40,021 nt of DNA, taken from positions 1-40,021 of the forward strand of contig JAWOFN010000048.1 of the NCBI GenBank assembly GCA_046497505.1, read 5' to 3'. Position 1 is the stretch's first letter. Each line of letters opens with the position of its first letter. The notes beneath the pieces were generated by a model. It was not told the DNA's origin, searched no databases, and saw only the letters and a list, made by a program, of their open reading frames with translations. Both the position numbers and the translations under genes were made by a program. Of the stretch, positions 8,524 to 16,116 are shown in pieces. The stretch is from JAWOFN01 sp046497505 [NCBI: bacterium] (GTDB taxonomy: Bacteria > Blakebacterota > Blakebacteria > Blakebacterales).

Positions 8524-9678
8524 ATGGGCGACATGGAGACCTCGCTCCCCCACAGCATCGCTTCGGCCTGGGCGTCGGCCATCCGTTCTCCGGGTGGTCC
8601 CCTGCGTCCCCGGGAGTCCCTGGATCGGGGGGAGGAGGATCCCGGACCCTCGTCGGCCCTGCTGGCCCGGTGGGGGATGGCGGCCCCGGCCTGGCTCCTG
8701 GTGGAAGGAGAGCCGGGGACCTGGCCCCGCCTCGCGGAGCGGCTCCGACCCCGCTTCCTGGCAGCCCGGGTCCGCACCCTGGCCGCCCTCGGAGCCCTGG
8801 AGGAGGCCGCCGGGATCCTGGCCGGGGAGGGGGTGGACCTGCTGGTCACCCAGGGGGCCGCCCTGCTGGACTCGGTGGACCTCCCCCATCCCGAGCTGCG
8901 GAACATGGTGGACGCCGACGTGGTGGTCCCTCCCCATCAGGCGGAGCGGGCACGGCGGATCCTCCTGGGCTGTGGGTTCCGGGCCCTGGACGGCTCGGGG
9001 CGTCTCACCCGGCGGGGAGGGACCCTGGACCTGCATGCCCGCCCCCTCGGGATGGAGCGCATCCTCCGTCGCCGCCTGGCCCTCCCCCTGGACGACGCCG
9101 AGGTGTGGGAGGAGGCACGCCCCGCCGACCCGGACGGCCCCCTGCCCCCGCCGACCCGGGTGCCCTCCCTCCCCTGGCTGTGGGTCCTCACCCTGGCCCA
9201 CGCCCAGAAGCACTCCTTCGGTTCACTCAAGTGGCCCCTGGACCTGCTGCTCATCGGGGAGAGGATGGACCCCGCCGGGCGCCGGCGGGCGGCGTACTGG
9301 GCCCGGCGGCTGCGTCTGGAGACCTCCTGGATCGTGATGGGCGGGATACTCGAGGGATGGGGGGCGCCGCTGCCCCCCGGACTGCGCCCCGGCGGGGAAC
9401 GGATCTCGCCCGGTCAGCAGAGGCTGGTCCGGGCGGCGTCGGAACGCCTGCGGGGTCTGGGACCCATGGGGTGGGTCGGTGAGCGGATGCTCTGGACCAT
9501 GGCCCGGGGACCGTGGGATCGGACGCTGCTGGTGTGGGAGACCCTCTTCCCCGGGCGGGCGACCATGCGGACCCTCTATCCCTCCTACCGCCCCCTCCTC
9601 AGGCCCTTCTATCTCCTCCGGCGCCTGTGGGACCTCGGACGCAGGCTGCTCGGGAGCCGCTCGGACGACCTGTCCTAA
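8524..9678 (+). CDS. Nucleotidyltransferase-like protein (PF14907 type)
   Basis: A 384-residue protein resembling the uncharacterised NTP_transf_5 family (PF14907), whose members often sit beside PqqD-like and HprK-like genes in peptide-modification or exopolysaccharide loci. Visible: a helical N-terminal region, GVDLLVTQGAALL (about 103-115), the nucleotidyltransferase acidic pair MVDADVVVP (D130, D132), then LDLHARPLGMERI, and a helical C-terminus. ATG 8524 has GGTG seven bases upstream; ATG 8533 is a possible shorter start. It is transcribed toward the PqqD/HprK operon and its TAA (9676-9678) overlaps the stop of the small peptide gene by 3 bp. Reaction and substrate are unknown; nucleotidyl transfer to a peptide or sugar is inferred from fold only. 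Confidence 0.72.
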   Translation: MGDMETSLPHSIASAWASAIRSPGGPLRPRESLDRGEEDPGPSSALLARWGMAAPAWLLVEGEPGTWPRLAERLRPRFLAARVRTLAALGALEEAAGILAGEGVDLLVTQGAALLDSVDLPHPELRNMVDADVVVPPHQAERARRILLGCGFRALDGSGRLTRRGGTLDLHARPLGMERILRRRLALPLDDAEVWEEARPADPDGPLPPPTRVPSLPWLWVLTLAHAQKHSFGSLKWPLDLLLIGERMDPAGRRRAAYWARRLRLETSWIVMGGILEGWGAPLPPGLRPGGERISPGQQRLVRAASERLRGLGPMGWVGERMLWTMARGPWDRTLLVWETLFPGRATMRTLYPSYRPLLRPFYLLRRLWDLGRRLLGSRSDDLS

Positions 9679-9893
9679 TGATGGGGATGATGCTCCCAGC
9701 CGGGGGGTGTGGCCGCCTGGGCCAGGGAGTAGCCGGTCTCCTCGTCGTAGAAGTCGGCGATCGAGAGGGTGAGGACGGCGGGCACGGTATATCCCGTACC
9801 GGCCAGGCGGCGCAGGAAGTCCCTGCGGCTCTGGGTCGTGATCGGGTCGGGACCGGGGGTCCCCGGTGATCCGCTGCTGGGGTCGGCTGTCAT
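9675..9893 (-). CDS. 72-residue peptide with twin-arginine motif; candidate modified-peptide precursor
   Basis: A small protein with an excellent ribosome site (AAGGAGG ten bases before ATG 9893). Residues 1-21 are Ser/Pro/Gly/Thr-rich. Then comes SRRDFLRRLAG (about 22-32), a full match to the Tat consensus, continuing into GYTVPAVLTLSIADF, an acidic patch YDEETGY, a possible signal-peptidase site LAQA, and a short His-rich end (PPGWEHHPHH). I recall similar short peptides with R-R-x-F-L...Y-x-x-P-A-V-L-T-L beside PqqD genes, but cannot verify this. It is the last gene of the Trx-HprK-PRMT-PqqD operon, 83 bp after the PqqD stop, and is a natural candidate substrate for those enzymes. Alternatively it is simply a tiny Tat-exported metal-binding protein. 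Confidence 0.72.
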   Translation of the reverse strand: MTADPSSGSPGTPGPDPITTQSRRDFLRRLAGTGYTVPAVLTLSIADFYDEETGYSLAQAATPPGWEHHPHH

Positions 9894-9976
9894 CCTGATC
9901 GATCCTCCTTGTTAGGAATCTCGTCCATACCGCCGGTCCGCACAAGGGGAAGGAAGGGGGACGGCCGGGGGCACCC

Positions 9977-10252
9977 TCACCCCTCCTCCACCAGGTCCGC
10001 CTCCCGGAAGGCCTCCAGGGCCTCTTCCACACCTTCCTCCGCCTCCCGGCGACCCAGTCCGAAGCTCTCCCGCAGGAGCTCCACCAGTTCGGAACGCTCC
10101 CGGGCCCCCTCCAGTGCCTCCCACACCAGCGCGGCGCTGGCATTGAGTGTGTGCACCCTGCCTCTTTCCACGTCGAAGAGGGCCAGTTCGGTGTCCATGG
10201 GGCGACTCATGAGGTCCTTGCGGGGTCTGGGAAGGGTTCCGTCGGGACTCAT
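9977..10252 (-). CDS. PqqD-like peptide chaperone
   Basis: A 91-residue PqqD/RiPP recognition element-like protein (PF05402). The central part shows the family pattern: DTELALFDVERGRVHTLNAS (about 20-39), then ALVWEALEGARERSELVELL and a helix rich in Glu (REAEEGVEEALEAFREADLV) at the end. PqqD-family proteins bind leader peptides and present them to modifying enzymes. ATG 10252 shares one base with the previous stop (TGATG), so translation is coupled to the methyltransferase gene. The neighbouring HprK-like kinase and PF14907-type gene match the known HprK-related-kinase-A/PqqD association. A bare RRE-like fold does not by itself prove RiPP biosynthesis. Confidence 0.85.
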   Translation of the reverse strand: MSPDGTLPRPRKDLMSRPMDTELALFDVERGRVHTLNASAALVWEALEGARERSELVELLRESFGLGRREAEEGVEEALEAFREADLVEEG

Positions 10253-11451
10253 CACTCCTCCTCGGCGGGGAGCTGCAGGTAGCGTTCTCTCAGTCGCGCC
10301 GCACGCCCCTCGGCGTGATCCGTGTCCCGGAAGAGCCCGGGGAAGGACGCCGCCGCCGCCCGCGCCGCTTCGCCGAGGGTGGAGCGTGTGAGCTGCTCCA
10401 GGAGGAAGGCATCGGCGGCGGCCCACCGGCTCAGGGGGAGCCTCCGATCCCGCGCCAGTCCCCGCCTGCGTTCCTCCAGCGGGAGCGAGCGGAAGGTGTT
10501 CCCCTCCCGGACCCTCTCCTCCTCTCCCTCCACCCGGAGGTGCCACGACCACCACACCCTCCCCGACGGGTCGCTCCGGGCCGCTGCGCCTCCCCGGACC
10601 ACCGCCCCTTCCCGGACCTCCAGGGGAGGGGTCACCGGCAGGTGCCCCTGCCCCCAGGAGGCCTCCCCGCTCTCCGGGGCGTTGCTGTACGCCCTCCCGG
10701 GGGCCCATTCGATCTCCATCCAGAGACCGAGCCCCCAGATCCTCCCGTCCCGGCGGATGGTCCAGCGTCCCTCGCCCTCGTAGCTCCCTTCCTCCATGAC
10801 GGCCAGGTCCCACTCCATCAGGGTCACCGGTTCGGAGAGGGGACCTTCGGGGGGGATGCCGCCGGGATCGAGGGCGTTGGCGGCCAGACCCTCCATCAAA
10901 CTCAGGTCGAGGCCCTGGACGTCCTCCAGGTCGAGGTCCCCTCCCCCGGCCCGGAGCCGCCAGCGCGGGTCGTGGACCGTCCCGGCGGGAGGGGGGTCGG
11001 GAGGGGAAGGCGGGGGGCCGCCCCAGGGCACCGCCTCGAGTCCCACGCGCCGGGGCAGGGTGCGGCCGGAGGGCTTCAGCAGGCGCGGCCTGGCCTGCAG
11101 CAGCAGCTCGTTCAGGTGCCCGTCGTAGAACCAGGGACTGAAGTCCTCGGTGATCAGCACGTCCGCGGGCTCGGGCAGCTCGACCTCCTCCCCCCTGCCC
11201 TTCAGGAACACCACCCGGTCCTCCATCCCGTTGGCCCGGACGATCCGCCGGGCCGCCTCCGAGACCCGGCCCGGCTCGACGGCGTAGACCACCGATGCCC
11301 CGGCCCGGGCGGCCATCAGGGCGTAGGTCCCCACCCCGGTACCCACCTCCACCACCACATCCCCCTCCTCCACGCATGCCCGGATGGCCCCGTCCATGAC
11401 GGCCAGGCGTCGGGGCTGCCCAAGCAGGGCACGGTAGTAGCGCGCGTTCAT
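10252..11451 (-). CDS. PRMT-like SAM-dependent methyltransferase
   Basis: A 399-residue class I methyltransferase. Residues 34-45 (VEVGTGVGTYAL) form the SAM loop, YAVEPG follows as the acidic end of strand 2, and ITEDFSPWFYDGH (about 100-112) occupies the position of the PRMT double-E loop, followed by ARPRLLKPSGRTLPRRV. The C-terminal half (WMEIEWAPGRAYSNAPE and then SWGQGHLPVTPPLEVREG) resembles the PRMT beta-barrel. PRMTs methylate arginine side chains; whether this one acts on arginine, and on which protein, cannot be read here. Start ATG 11451 overlaps the kinase stop as ATGA. The candidate precursor in the same operon has four arginines, two of them in the twin-arginine motif, so a peptide target is possible. 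Confidence 0.82.
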   Translation of the reverse strand: MNARYYRALLGQPRRLAVMDGAIRACVEEGDVVVEVGTGVGTYALMAARAGASVVYAVEPGRVSEAARRIVRANGMEDRVVFLKGRGEEVELPEPADVLITEDFSPWFYDGHLNELLLQARPRLLKPSGRTLPRRVGLEAVPWGGPPPSPPDPPPAGTVHDPRWRLRAGGGDLDLEDVQGLDLSLMEGLAANALDPGGIPPEGPLSEPVTLMEWDLAVMEEGSYEGEGRWTIRRDGRIWGLGLWMEIEWAPGRAYSNAPESGEASWGQGHLPVTPPLEVREGAVVRGGAAARSDPSGRVWWSWHLRVEGEEERVREGNTFRSLPLEERRRGLARDRRLPLSRWAAADAFLLEQLTRSTLGEAARAAAASFPGLFRDTDHAEGRAARLRERYLQLPAEEE

Positions 11452-12269
11452 CCCAGCTCCCTCACCTTCTCCGCCAGGCCTGCAGAGGGACCCCGTCCCA
11501 GATACACCGGTACCCGGGCCGCCAGGGTGCTCAGTGCCTGGAACACCCGGGCCCTCTCCTGCCAGAGGAACTGGGCGTGGGGATAGAGGGCGTGGAGGGC
11601 CTCTCCCTCCGCCAGGCGGTCGAGCCGCGGGGGACCCTCCCGCTCGGCCCCCCTGATCACCACAGCCGCGGGGGGGGCCGCCTCCGCACGAGCGGGGGCG
11701 AAGTCCTCGGGGTGGACCAGGCAGCGGCGCCGCTCCCCCGGTTCCCAGTCGGTCTCGGCGACCAGCATGGGAGAAGGGGCGGCGGGACCCAGGCGGTCGA
11801 GGGCCCGGTGCCCCAGGGCCAGGCTCACGGGGAAAGGGACCAGCTCCCCGCTCGCGAGATCGAACCAGGTGAGATCGTCGCTGCCGTATGCCGCCCCCCG
11901 GAGACAGCAGGCCAGCGTGAGGGTGGACTTGCCCGCTCCCGATGGGCCGGGGACCAGGAGGGAGCGACCGTCGAAAGCGGCCAGTCCGGCATGGAAGGCG
12001 GCGTGGCCGGGGGTGCTCCGGAAGGCGGTCTGGGTCACATGCCAGTGGAAGGCGGCCAGGAGTCCCTCCGGGTCGGGCGCGCGCTCCCATGCCTGCCCAT
12101 CCAGGTCCAGCTGCCAGGAACCGCCGCGTCCCTCGAGGCGGAAGGTCGCGGCAGGGGCGGGGAGTCCCTCTCCGGAGGCCAGCCAGCCCAGTACCCGGAG
12201 GGCCTCCTCACGGAGGGAGACCGATGGACAATCCAGTTCGGCGGACCAGCGTGGCGTACCGAACCGCAA
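11448..12269 (-). CDS. HprK-related kinase
   Basis: A 273-residue P-loop protein of the HPr kinase-like group. Residues 108-116 are GPSGAGKST (Walker A), preceded by HAAFHAGLAAFDG and followed by YGSDDLTWFD (D131, D132), equivalent to the HprK SDD strand. True HPr kinase has an N-terminal regulatory domain and a K/R-rich signature; here the N-terminal 100 residues differ, matching the HprK-related kinases that co-occur with PqqD and PF14907 proteins. In lasso-peptide clusters relatives phosphorylate the peptide. The start is a TTG at 12269, 8 bp after the thioredoxin-like gene's stop; no ATG or GTG gives a better fit. Substrate unknown. Confidence 0.85.
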   Translation of the reverse strand: MRFGTPRWSAELDCPSVSLREEALRVLGWLASGEGLPAPAATFRLEGRGGSWQLDLDGQAWERAPDPEGLLAAFHWHVTQTAFRSTPGHAAFHAGLAAFDGRSLLVPGPSGAGKSTLTLACCLRGAAYGSDDLTWFDLASGELVPFPVSLALGHRALDRLGPAAPSPMLVAETDWEPGERRRCLVHPEDFAPARAEAAPPAAVVIRGAEREGPPRLDRLAEGEALHALYPHAQFLWQERARVFQALSTLAARVPVYLGRGPSAGLAEKVRELG

Positions 12270-12277
12270 GCCAGGCC

Positions 12278-12814
12278 TCAGCGGCTCAGGGTGGTGCGCA
12301 GGATCGCGACCAGGTCGGAGGCCATGTCGTCCGCCGGGACCTCCACGACCCGCCCCAGCTCCCCTCCCTCGTGCTCCACCACCAGGGTGGGGCTGAAGGC
12401 GATGTCGTGGGTCGTGCAGAAGCCGTCGCGGTCCCCCTTCTGCCGGTCCATACCCACCACCTGGAGGGAGATCCTGCTGTTGTCCGCCTGCTGGAGGGCC
12501 TGGAAGAGATGGGGGACGTGGACCTGGGCATCATGGCACCAGGTGCCCATGAAGAGCTTGAGGCGGACCGGTTCCCTCAGCTCCCTCAGGTACCGCACGG
12601 TCGCCGGGGGGACCGACACCAGCTCGGTCCGGCTGCGGAACACCGGGAAGTGTGCGATCACGTACTCCATGTCCGTCACCCCGTGGAGGATGCCGTCCTC
12701 CACCTCGGGGGGCGAGCCCTCCAGGGCATCCCCCTGCGGGCTCCCGCCGCAGGAGGCCGCGGCGGCGGCGGTGAGCAGCAGGCATAGCGAGAGGCACAGG
12801 CGTATCGGTCTCAT
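12278..12814 (-). CDS. Thioredoxin-fold lipoprotein, atypical active site
   Basis: A 178-residue exported protein. The N-terminus is a lipoprotein-like signal (hydrophobic core then AAASCGG, Cys22). The thioredoxin fold is seen from about residue 80: RLKLFMGTWCHDAQVHVPHL, then VGMDRQKGD and a cis-proline strand FSPTLVVEHEGGELGRVVEV. The active site is C-H-D-A, so only the first Cys of CxxC is kept, like the WCxDS proteins of Bacteroidota. That rules out ordinary disulfide exchange but allows a monothiol role. It begins the operon with the HprK-like kinase (8 bp gap) and is preceded by a GGAAG ribosome site. A role in the peptide system is inferred only from position. Confidence 0.8.
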   Translation of the reverse strand: MRPIRLCLSLCLLLTAAAAASCGGSPQGDALEGSPPEVEDGILHGVTDMEYVIAHFPVFRSRTELVSVPPATVRYLRELREPVRLKLFMGTWCHDAQVHVPHLFQALQQADNSRISLQVVGMDRQKGDRDGFCTTHDIAFSPTLVVEHEGGELGRVVEVPADDMASDLVAILRTTLSR

Positions 12815-12854
12815 GATATCTTCCAGCTGGCGGTCCGGGGGGACGCCCGGCGGC

Positions 12855-13079
12855 CTACCCGCCGACCTGGCTCTTGAGGCCCTTGCGGACGATGTTGGCG
12901 GCCTGGGGTCCCTTCGGCCCTTCGGTGATCTCGAACTCGACTTCCTCCCCGGCTTTCAGTGACCGGAATCCGTCGCCCACGATAGCGGAATAGTGCGCGA
13001 AGACGTCCGGACCGTCGACCTGGCTGATGAACCCGTACCCCTTCTGGTTGTTGAACCACTTCACATGACCTGCCGGCAT
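12855..13079 (-). CDS. csp: Cold-shock domain protein
   Basis: A 74-residue CSD protein, about the usual length of the CspA family. RNP1 is seen as KGYGFI and RNP2 as DVFAHYSAI, after the opening GHVKWFN. It binds single-stranded RNA or DNA as a chaperone or antiterminator. ATG 13079 is chosen over a longer in-frame start at 13148 because the domain begins at once and GGAGG lies eight bases upstream; the extra 23 residues would be a Met/Pro-rich tail unlike the family. It lies 118 bp after rlmB and 40 bp before the thioredoxin-like gene. Confidence 0.93.
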   Translation of the reverse strand: MPAGHVKWFNNQKGYGFISQVDGPDVFAHYSAIVGDGFRSLKAGEEVEFEITEGPKGPQAANIVRKGLKSQVGG

Positions 13080-13197
13080 AGGTATCGACCTCCGGGGCCG
13101 CGTCCCCGTCACCGGGGGCGGCACCATAGGGATGGGCACCATCGGCAACGTCCCATGATGACCGAGGCCCTCGAGGCACTACAAGCAGATTCGCCGG

Positions 13198-13968
13198 CTA
13201 TCCTCCGGGGCCGTGAGCGGCGTCTCGGCGCTGCCGGACGATCTCGTACAGCATCATCCCCGCGGCCGCGCTGGCGTTGAGGGACGCCGTCCGCCCGGCC
13301 AGGGGGATGGCGGCCATCATGTCGCACGCCTTCCGGGTGATGGGCCGGACCCCCTTCTCCTCTGCCCCGATGACCAGGCAGAGCGGTCCGGTGAGGTCGA
13401 GCCCCCACGGCTCGGTGCCCTCCTCGGCGGCGGTCCCCACCACCCAGAGACCCTCCTCCTTCAGCAGTTCCAGGGTGCGTGCCAGGTTGGCGGCCCGACA
13501 GAGGCTCACCCGCTGGAGGGCACCGGCACTGGCCTTCTCGGCCCCCGCACCCGGGGCCGCCGATCGGTAGCGGGGGACCACCAGGCCGTGGGCACCCATG
13601 GCCTCCACGCTCCGTGCCACCGCCCCCAGGTTCTGAGGGTCCTGCAGGTGGTCGAGGGCCACCAGGAGCGGTACCTCCCCCAGGGCCTTCACCGCGGTCA
13701 CCAGCTCCATCGGGTCCTCGTAGACGGTGGCGGCCACCCGGGCCGCCACTCCCTGGTGGCTGGCCCCGTCGGTGAGACGGTCCAGGGCACCCGGGGGCTG
13801 GAAGGCGACGGGGATCCCATCTTCCCGGGCCAGGGAGAGGAGGGCCTCCACCCTCCCGTCACGCCGCCCTTCCGCCGCATAGAGCTTGTGCACCCGTTCG
13901 GGAGCCTCTTCCAGGGCCGACTGCACGGGTGTGATGCCGTAGAGCAGGTCCCCCTCTTCGCGGGTCAT
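13198..13968 (-). CDS. rlmB: 23S rRNA (guanosine-2'-O)-methyltransferase RlmB-like, SpoU family
   Basis: A 256-residue TrmH/SpoU-family enzyme. The N-terminal substrate-binding part (LLYGITPVQSALE, about 8-20) is followed by the three SPOUT knot motifs: LQDPQNLGAVARSVEAMGAH, CLVIGAEEKGVRP and IPLAGRTASLNASAAAGMML. These form the deep-knot SAM site. RlmB methylates G2251 in 23S rRNA in E. coli; SpoU paralogues share the motifs, so exact target is likely but not certain. ATG 13968 overlaps the recG stop as ATGA. Confidence 0.9.
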   Translation of the reverse strand: MTREEGDLLYGITPVQSALEEAPERVHKLYAAEGRRDGRVEALLSLAREDGIPVAFQPPGALDRLTDGASHQGVAARVAATVYEDPMELVTAVKALGEVPLLVALDHLQDPQNLGAVARSVEAMGAHGLVVPRYRSAAPGAGAEKASAGALQRVSLCRAANLARTLELLKEEGLWVVGTAAEEGTEPWGLDLTGPLCLVIGAEEKGVRPITRKACDMMAAIPLAGRTASLNASAAAGMMLYEIVRQRRDAAHGPGG

Positions 13969-16100
13969 GCGATGTCTCCCAGGGCCATCCGGGTCCCCAT
14001 GCGCCGATCCAGGGCCTCCTTCCAGCGTGCGAGGGTCTCCCCGCCCACCGCGGGCTCCCTCCCCTCCCCCACGCCCAGGGCCGCGAAGGCGTCGCTCCGG
14101 GCCTGGGCAAGCAGGGCCTGGTCCCCCACCAGGCTGGCGATCCGCAGGTCGGGGAGTCCCGACTGGCGGGTCCCGAAGAACTCCCCCGGTCCCCGGATCT
14201 GCAGGTCCGCCTCGGCGATCTTGAACCCGTCGGTGGTCTCCTCCATCGCCTGCAGCCGCCGCTCTCCCTCCTCGGTGAGCTCCTCGGGGGCCAGCAGCAC
14301 ACATGCGGCCTCGCCTCCACCCCGACCCACCCGTCCCCGGAGCTGGTGGAGCTGGCTCAGTCCGAACCGCTCCGCGTGCTCGATGAGGATGAGGCTCGCA
14401 TTGGGCACGTCCACCCCGACCTCGATCACCGTGGTGCTGACGAGCAGCTCGATCTCACCGGACCGGAAGCCGTCCATCACCCGGTCCTTCTCCTCCGGCG
14501 GCATGCGGCCGTGGAGCAGGCCGAGCCGGCGCCCCTCCAGGGGACCGGATGCGAGCTGTTCGAAGCTCTCTGCGGCGGCCCTCAGATCGCTCTTCTCGCT
14601 CTCCTCCACCAGGGGGAAGACCCAGTAGGCCTGGCGTCCCTCCTCCAGCACCTCCCGGACCCTCTCCACCACCTTGTCCCGCCTGGAGAGGGGGATGCGG
14701 ACGGTCTTCACAGGCTCCCTCCCGGGGGGCATCTCGTCGATGATCGTGGTCTCCAGGTCGCCGTAGAGGGTCATGGCCAGCGTGCGGGGGATCGGGGTGG
14801 CGGTCATGACCAGCACGTCGGGATCGGTCCCCTTGGCCTGGAGCGCCCCGCGCTGGAGGACCCCGAAGCGGTGCTGTTCGTCCACCACCACCGCGCCGAG
14901 GTTCGAGAAATCCACGTCCTCCTGGATGAGGGCGTGCGTGCCCACCGCCACCACCGGGCTGCCGGAGTCGAGCCGGGCCACCGCCTCCCTCCGCTCGCGG
15001 GCACCGAGCCGGGAGGTGAGGAAGACGACCTCGGTGTCCAGCCGCCCGAACTCGGTCTTCAGGCGGGAGGCATGCTGTTCGGCGAGGATCTCGGTGGGGG
15101 CCATCAGCGCGGCCTGCGTGTCGTTCTCCACCGCGGTGAGCAGCACACACGCCGCCACCATGGTCTTGCCGCTCCCCACATCCCCCTGGAGGAGGCGGTT
15201 CATGGGATGAGGGCGGGCCATATCCTCGAACACCTCGGTGAGGGCCCGCTGCTGCGCCCCCGTGGGACGGAAACCCAGGCCTTGGAGGTAGGCCCCGACC
15301 AGGGGGCCCCGGGTCTCGAAAGAGCGGCCCGGTCTGCGCTGGACGCTCCGGCTCCGCTCGGCCAGGAGCAGTTCCATGAGGAAGAACTCCTCGTAGGCCA
15401 GGCGCCGCCGGGCCGCCTCCGCCGACTCCGGGTCGGAGGGGAAGTGGATCTGCTCCAGGGCACTGTCCCGGTCCAGCAGACCCCGGCGCTCCCGGATCGC
15501 CTCGGGGAGGTCGTCCGGCAGGGGGCCCGCCTCTTCCCGGAAAGCGTCGAGAGCACCGCGGATGATACGCCTGAGTCCGCGGCTTGCCAGGCCCACGGCC
15601 CGCAGTCCGGCGGTGAGGGGATAGATGGGGATGAGTCCCCCGGTGTGGACCGCCTCGTCCAGCAGGTCGGCCGGCTCGTCGGCGTCCGCGGAGGAGCCAA
15701 GCACCTCGAACTCGGGGTGGGCCATCTGGAGGGCGCCGCGATAGGAACCCACCTTGCCCGAGAGGGCGACCAGGTCACCCGCCTTCAAGGCGTCCTTCAC
15801 ATAGCCCACGCCCCGGAACCACACCCCTTCCAGGAGTCCGGTGCCGTCGGTGAACTTGGCCACGAAGCGCGGGCGCCGTCCCCGGGCCACTCCGGCGGCG
15901 GCCACTTCGGCCAGTACCGAGGCCTGCTCGCCCTCTTCCAGGTCGCGGATCGGAAGACAGAGGCGCCGATCCACATAACGACGCGGAGCGTAGAGGAAGA
16001 GGTCCTCCACGCTCCTCACTCCCGCGCCGGCCAGGGCCCTCGCACGGGAGGGGCCCACCCCCTTCAGGTACTGGACGGGGGCGGCCAGCCTTTCATTCAT
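13965..16100 (-). CDS. recG: ATP-dependent DNA helicase RecG
   Basis: A 711-residue RecG, which remodels stalled replication forks and Holliday junctions. The N-terminal wedge domain (OB fold) spans roughly residues 50-160 after a helical segment with LKGVGPSRARAL. Helicase motifs are complete: LLQGDVGSGKTMVA (Walker A), DEQHRFGVLQRGAL (Walker B/DEQH plus RecG-specific FG), TATPIPRTLAM, TTVIEVGVDVPNA and QLRGRVGRGG. The end includes the conserved GPGEFFGTRQSGLPD. The start ATG 16100 lies 16 bp after the outer-membrane protein gene, so it may be read through from that promoter. It is followed by rlmB with a 4-bp overlap. Confidence 0.97.
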   Translation of the reverse strand: MNERLAAPVQYLKGVGPSRARALAGAGVRSVEDLFLYAPRRYVDRRLCLPIRDLEEGEQASVLAEVAAAGVARGRRPRFVAKFTDGTGLLEGVWFRGVGYVKDALKAGDLVALSGKVGSYRGALQMAHPEFEVLGSSADADEPADLLDEAVHTGGLIPIYPLTAGLRAVGLASRGLRRIIRGALDAFREEAGPLPDDLPEAIRERRGLLDRDSALEQIHFPSDPESAEAARRRLAYEEFFLMELLLAERSRSVQRRPGRSFETRGPLVGAYLQGLGFRPTGAQQRALTEVFEDMARPHPMNRLLQGDVGSGKTMVAACVLLTAVENDTQAALMAPTEILAEQHASRLKTEFGRLDTEVVFLTSRLGARERREAVARLDSGSPVVAVGTHALIQEDVDFSNLGAVVVDEQHRFGVLQRGALQAKGTDPDVLVMTATPIPRTLAMTLYGDLETTIIDEMPPGREPVKTVRIPLSRRDKVVERVREVLEEGRQAYWVFPLVEESEKSDLRAAAESFEQLASGPLEGRRLGLLHGRMPPEEKDRVMDGFRSGEIELLVSTTVIEVGVDVPNASLILIEHAERFGLSQLHQLRGRVGRGGGEAACVLLAPEELTEEGERRLQAMEETTDGFKIAEADLQIRGPGEFFGTRQSGLPDLRIASLVGDQALLAQARSDAFAALGVGEGREPAVGGETLARWKEALDRRMGTRMALGDIA

Positions 16101-16116
16101 ACGATCCGGACCGCGC

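Noticed and set aside
8524-12814. Classical lasso-peptide cluster
   Set aside because: PqqD-like and kinase genes are shared with such clusters, but no transglutaminase-like protease and no asparagine-synthetase-like cyclase are present, and the peptide lacks a lasso-type core.
12815-12854. Terminator between the cold-shock gene and the thioredoxin-like gene
   Set aside because: Only a 5-bp GC stem without T-run is present in the 40-bp gap, indistinguishable from background in this GC-rich DNA.
13080-13148. Longer cold-shock protein with 23 extra N-terminal residues
   Set aside because: The extra part is Met/Pro-rich, unlike the family, and a good ribosome site lies just before ATG 13079.
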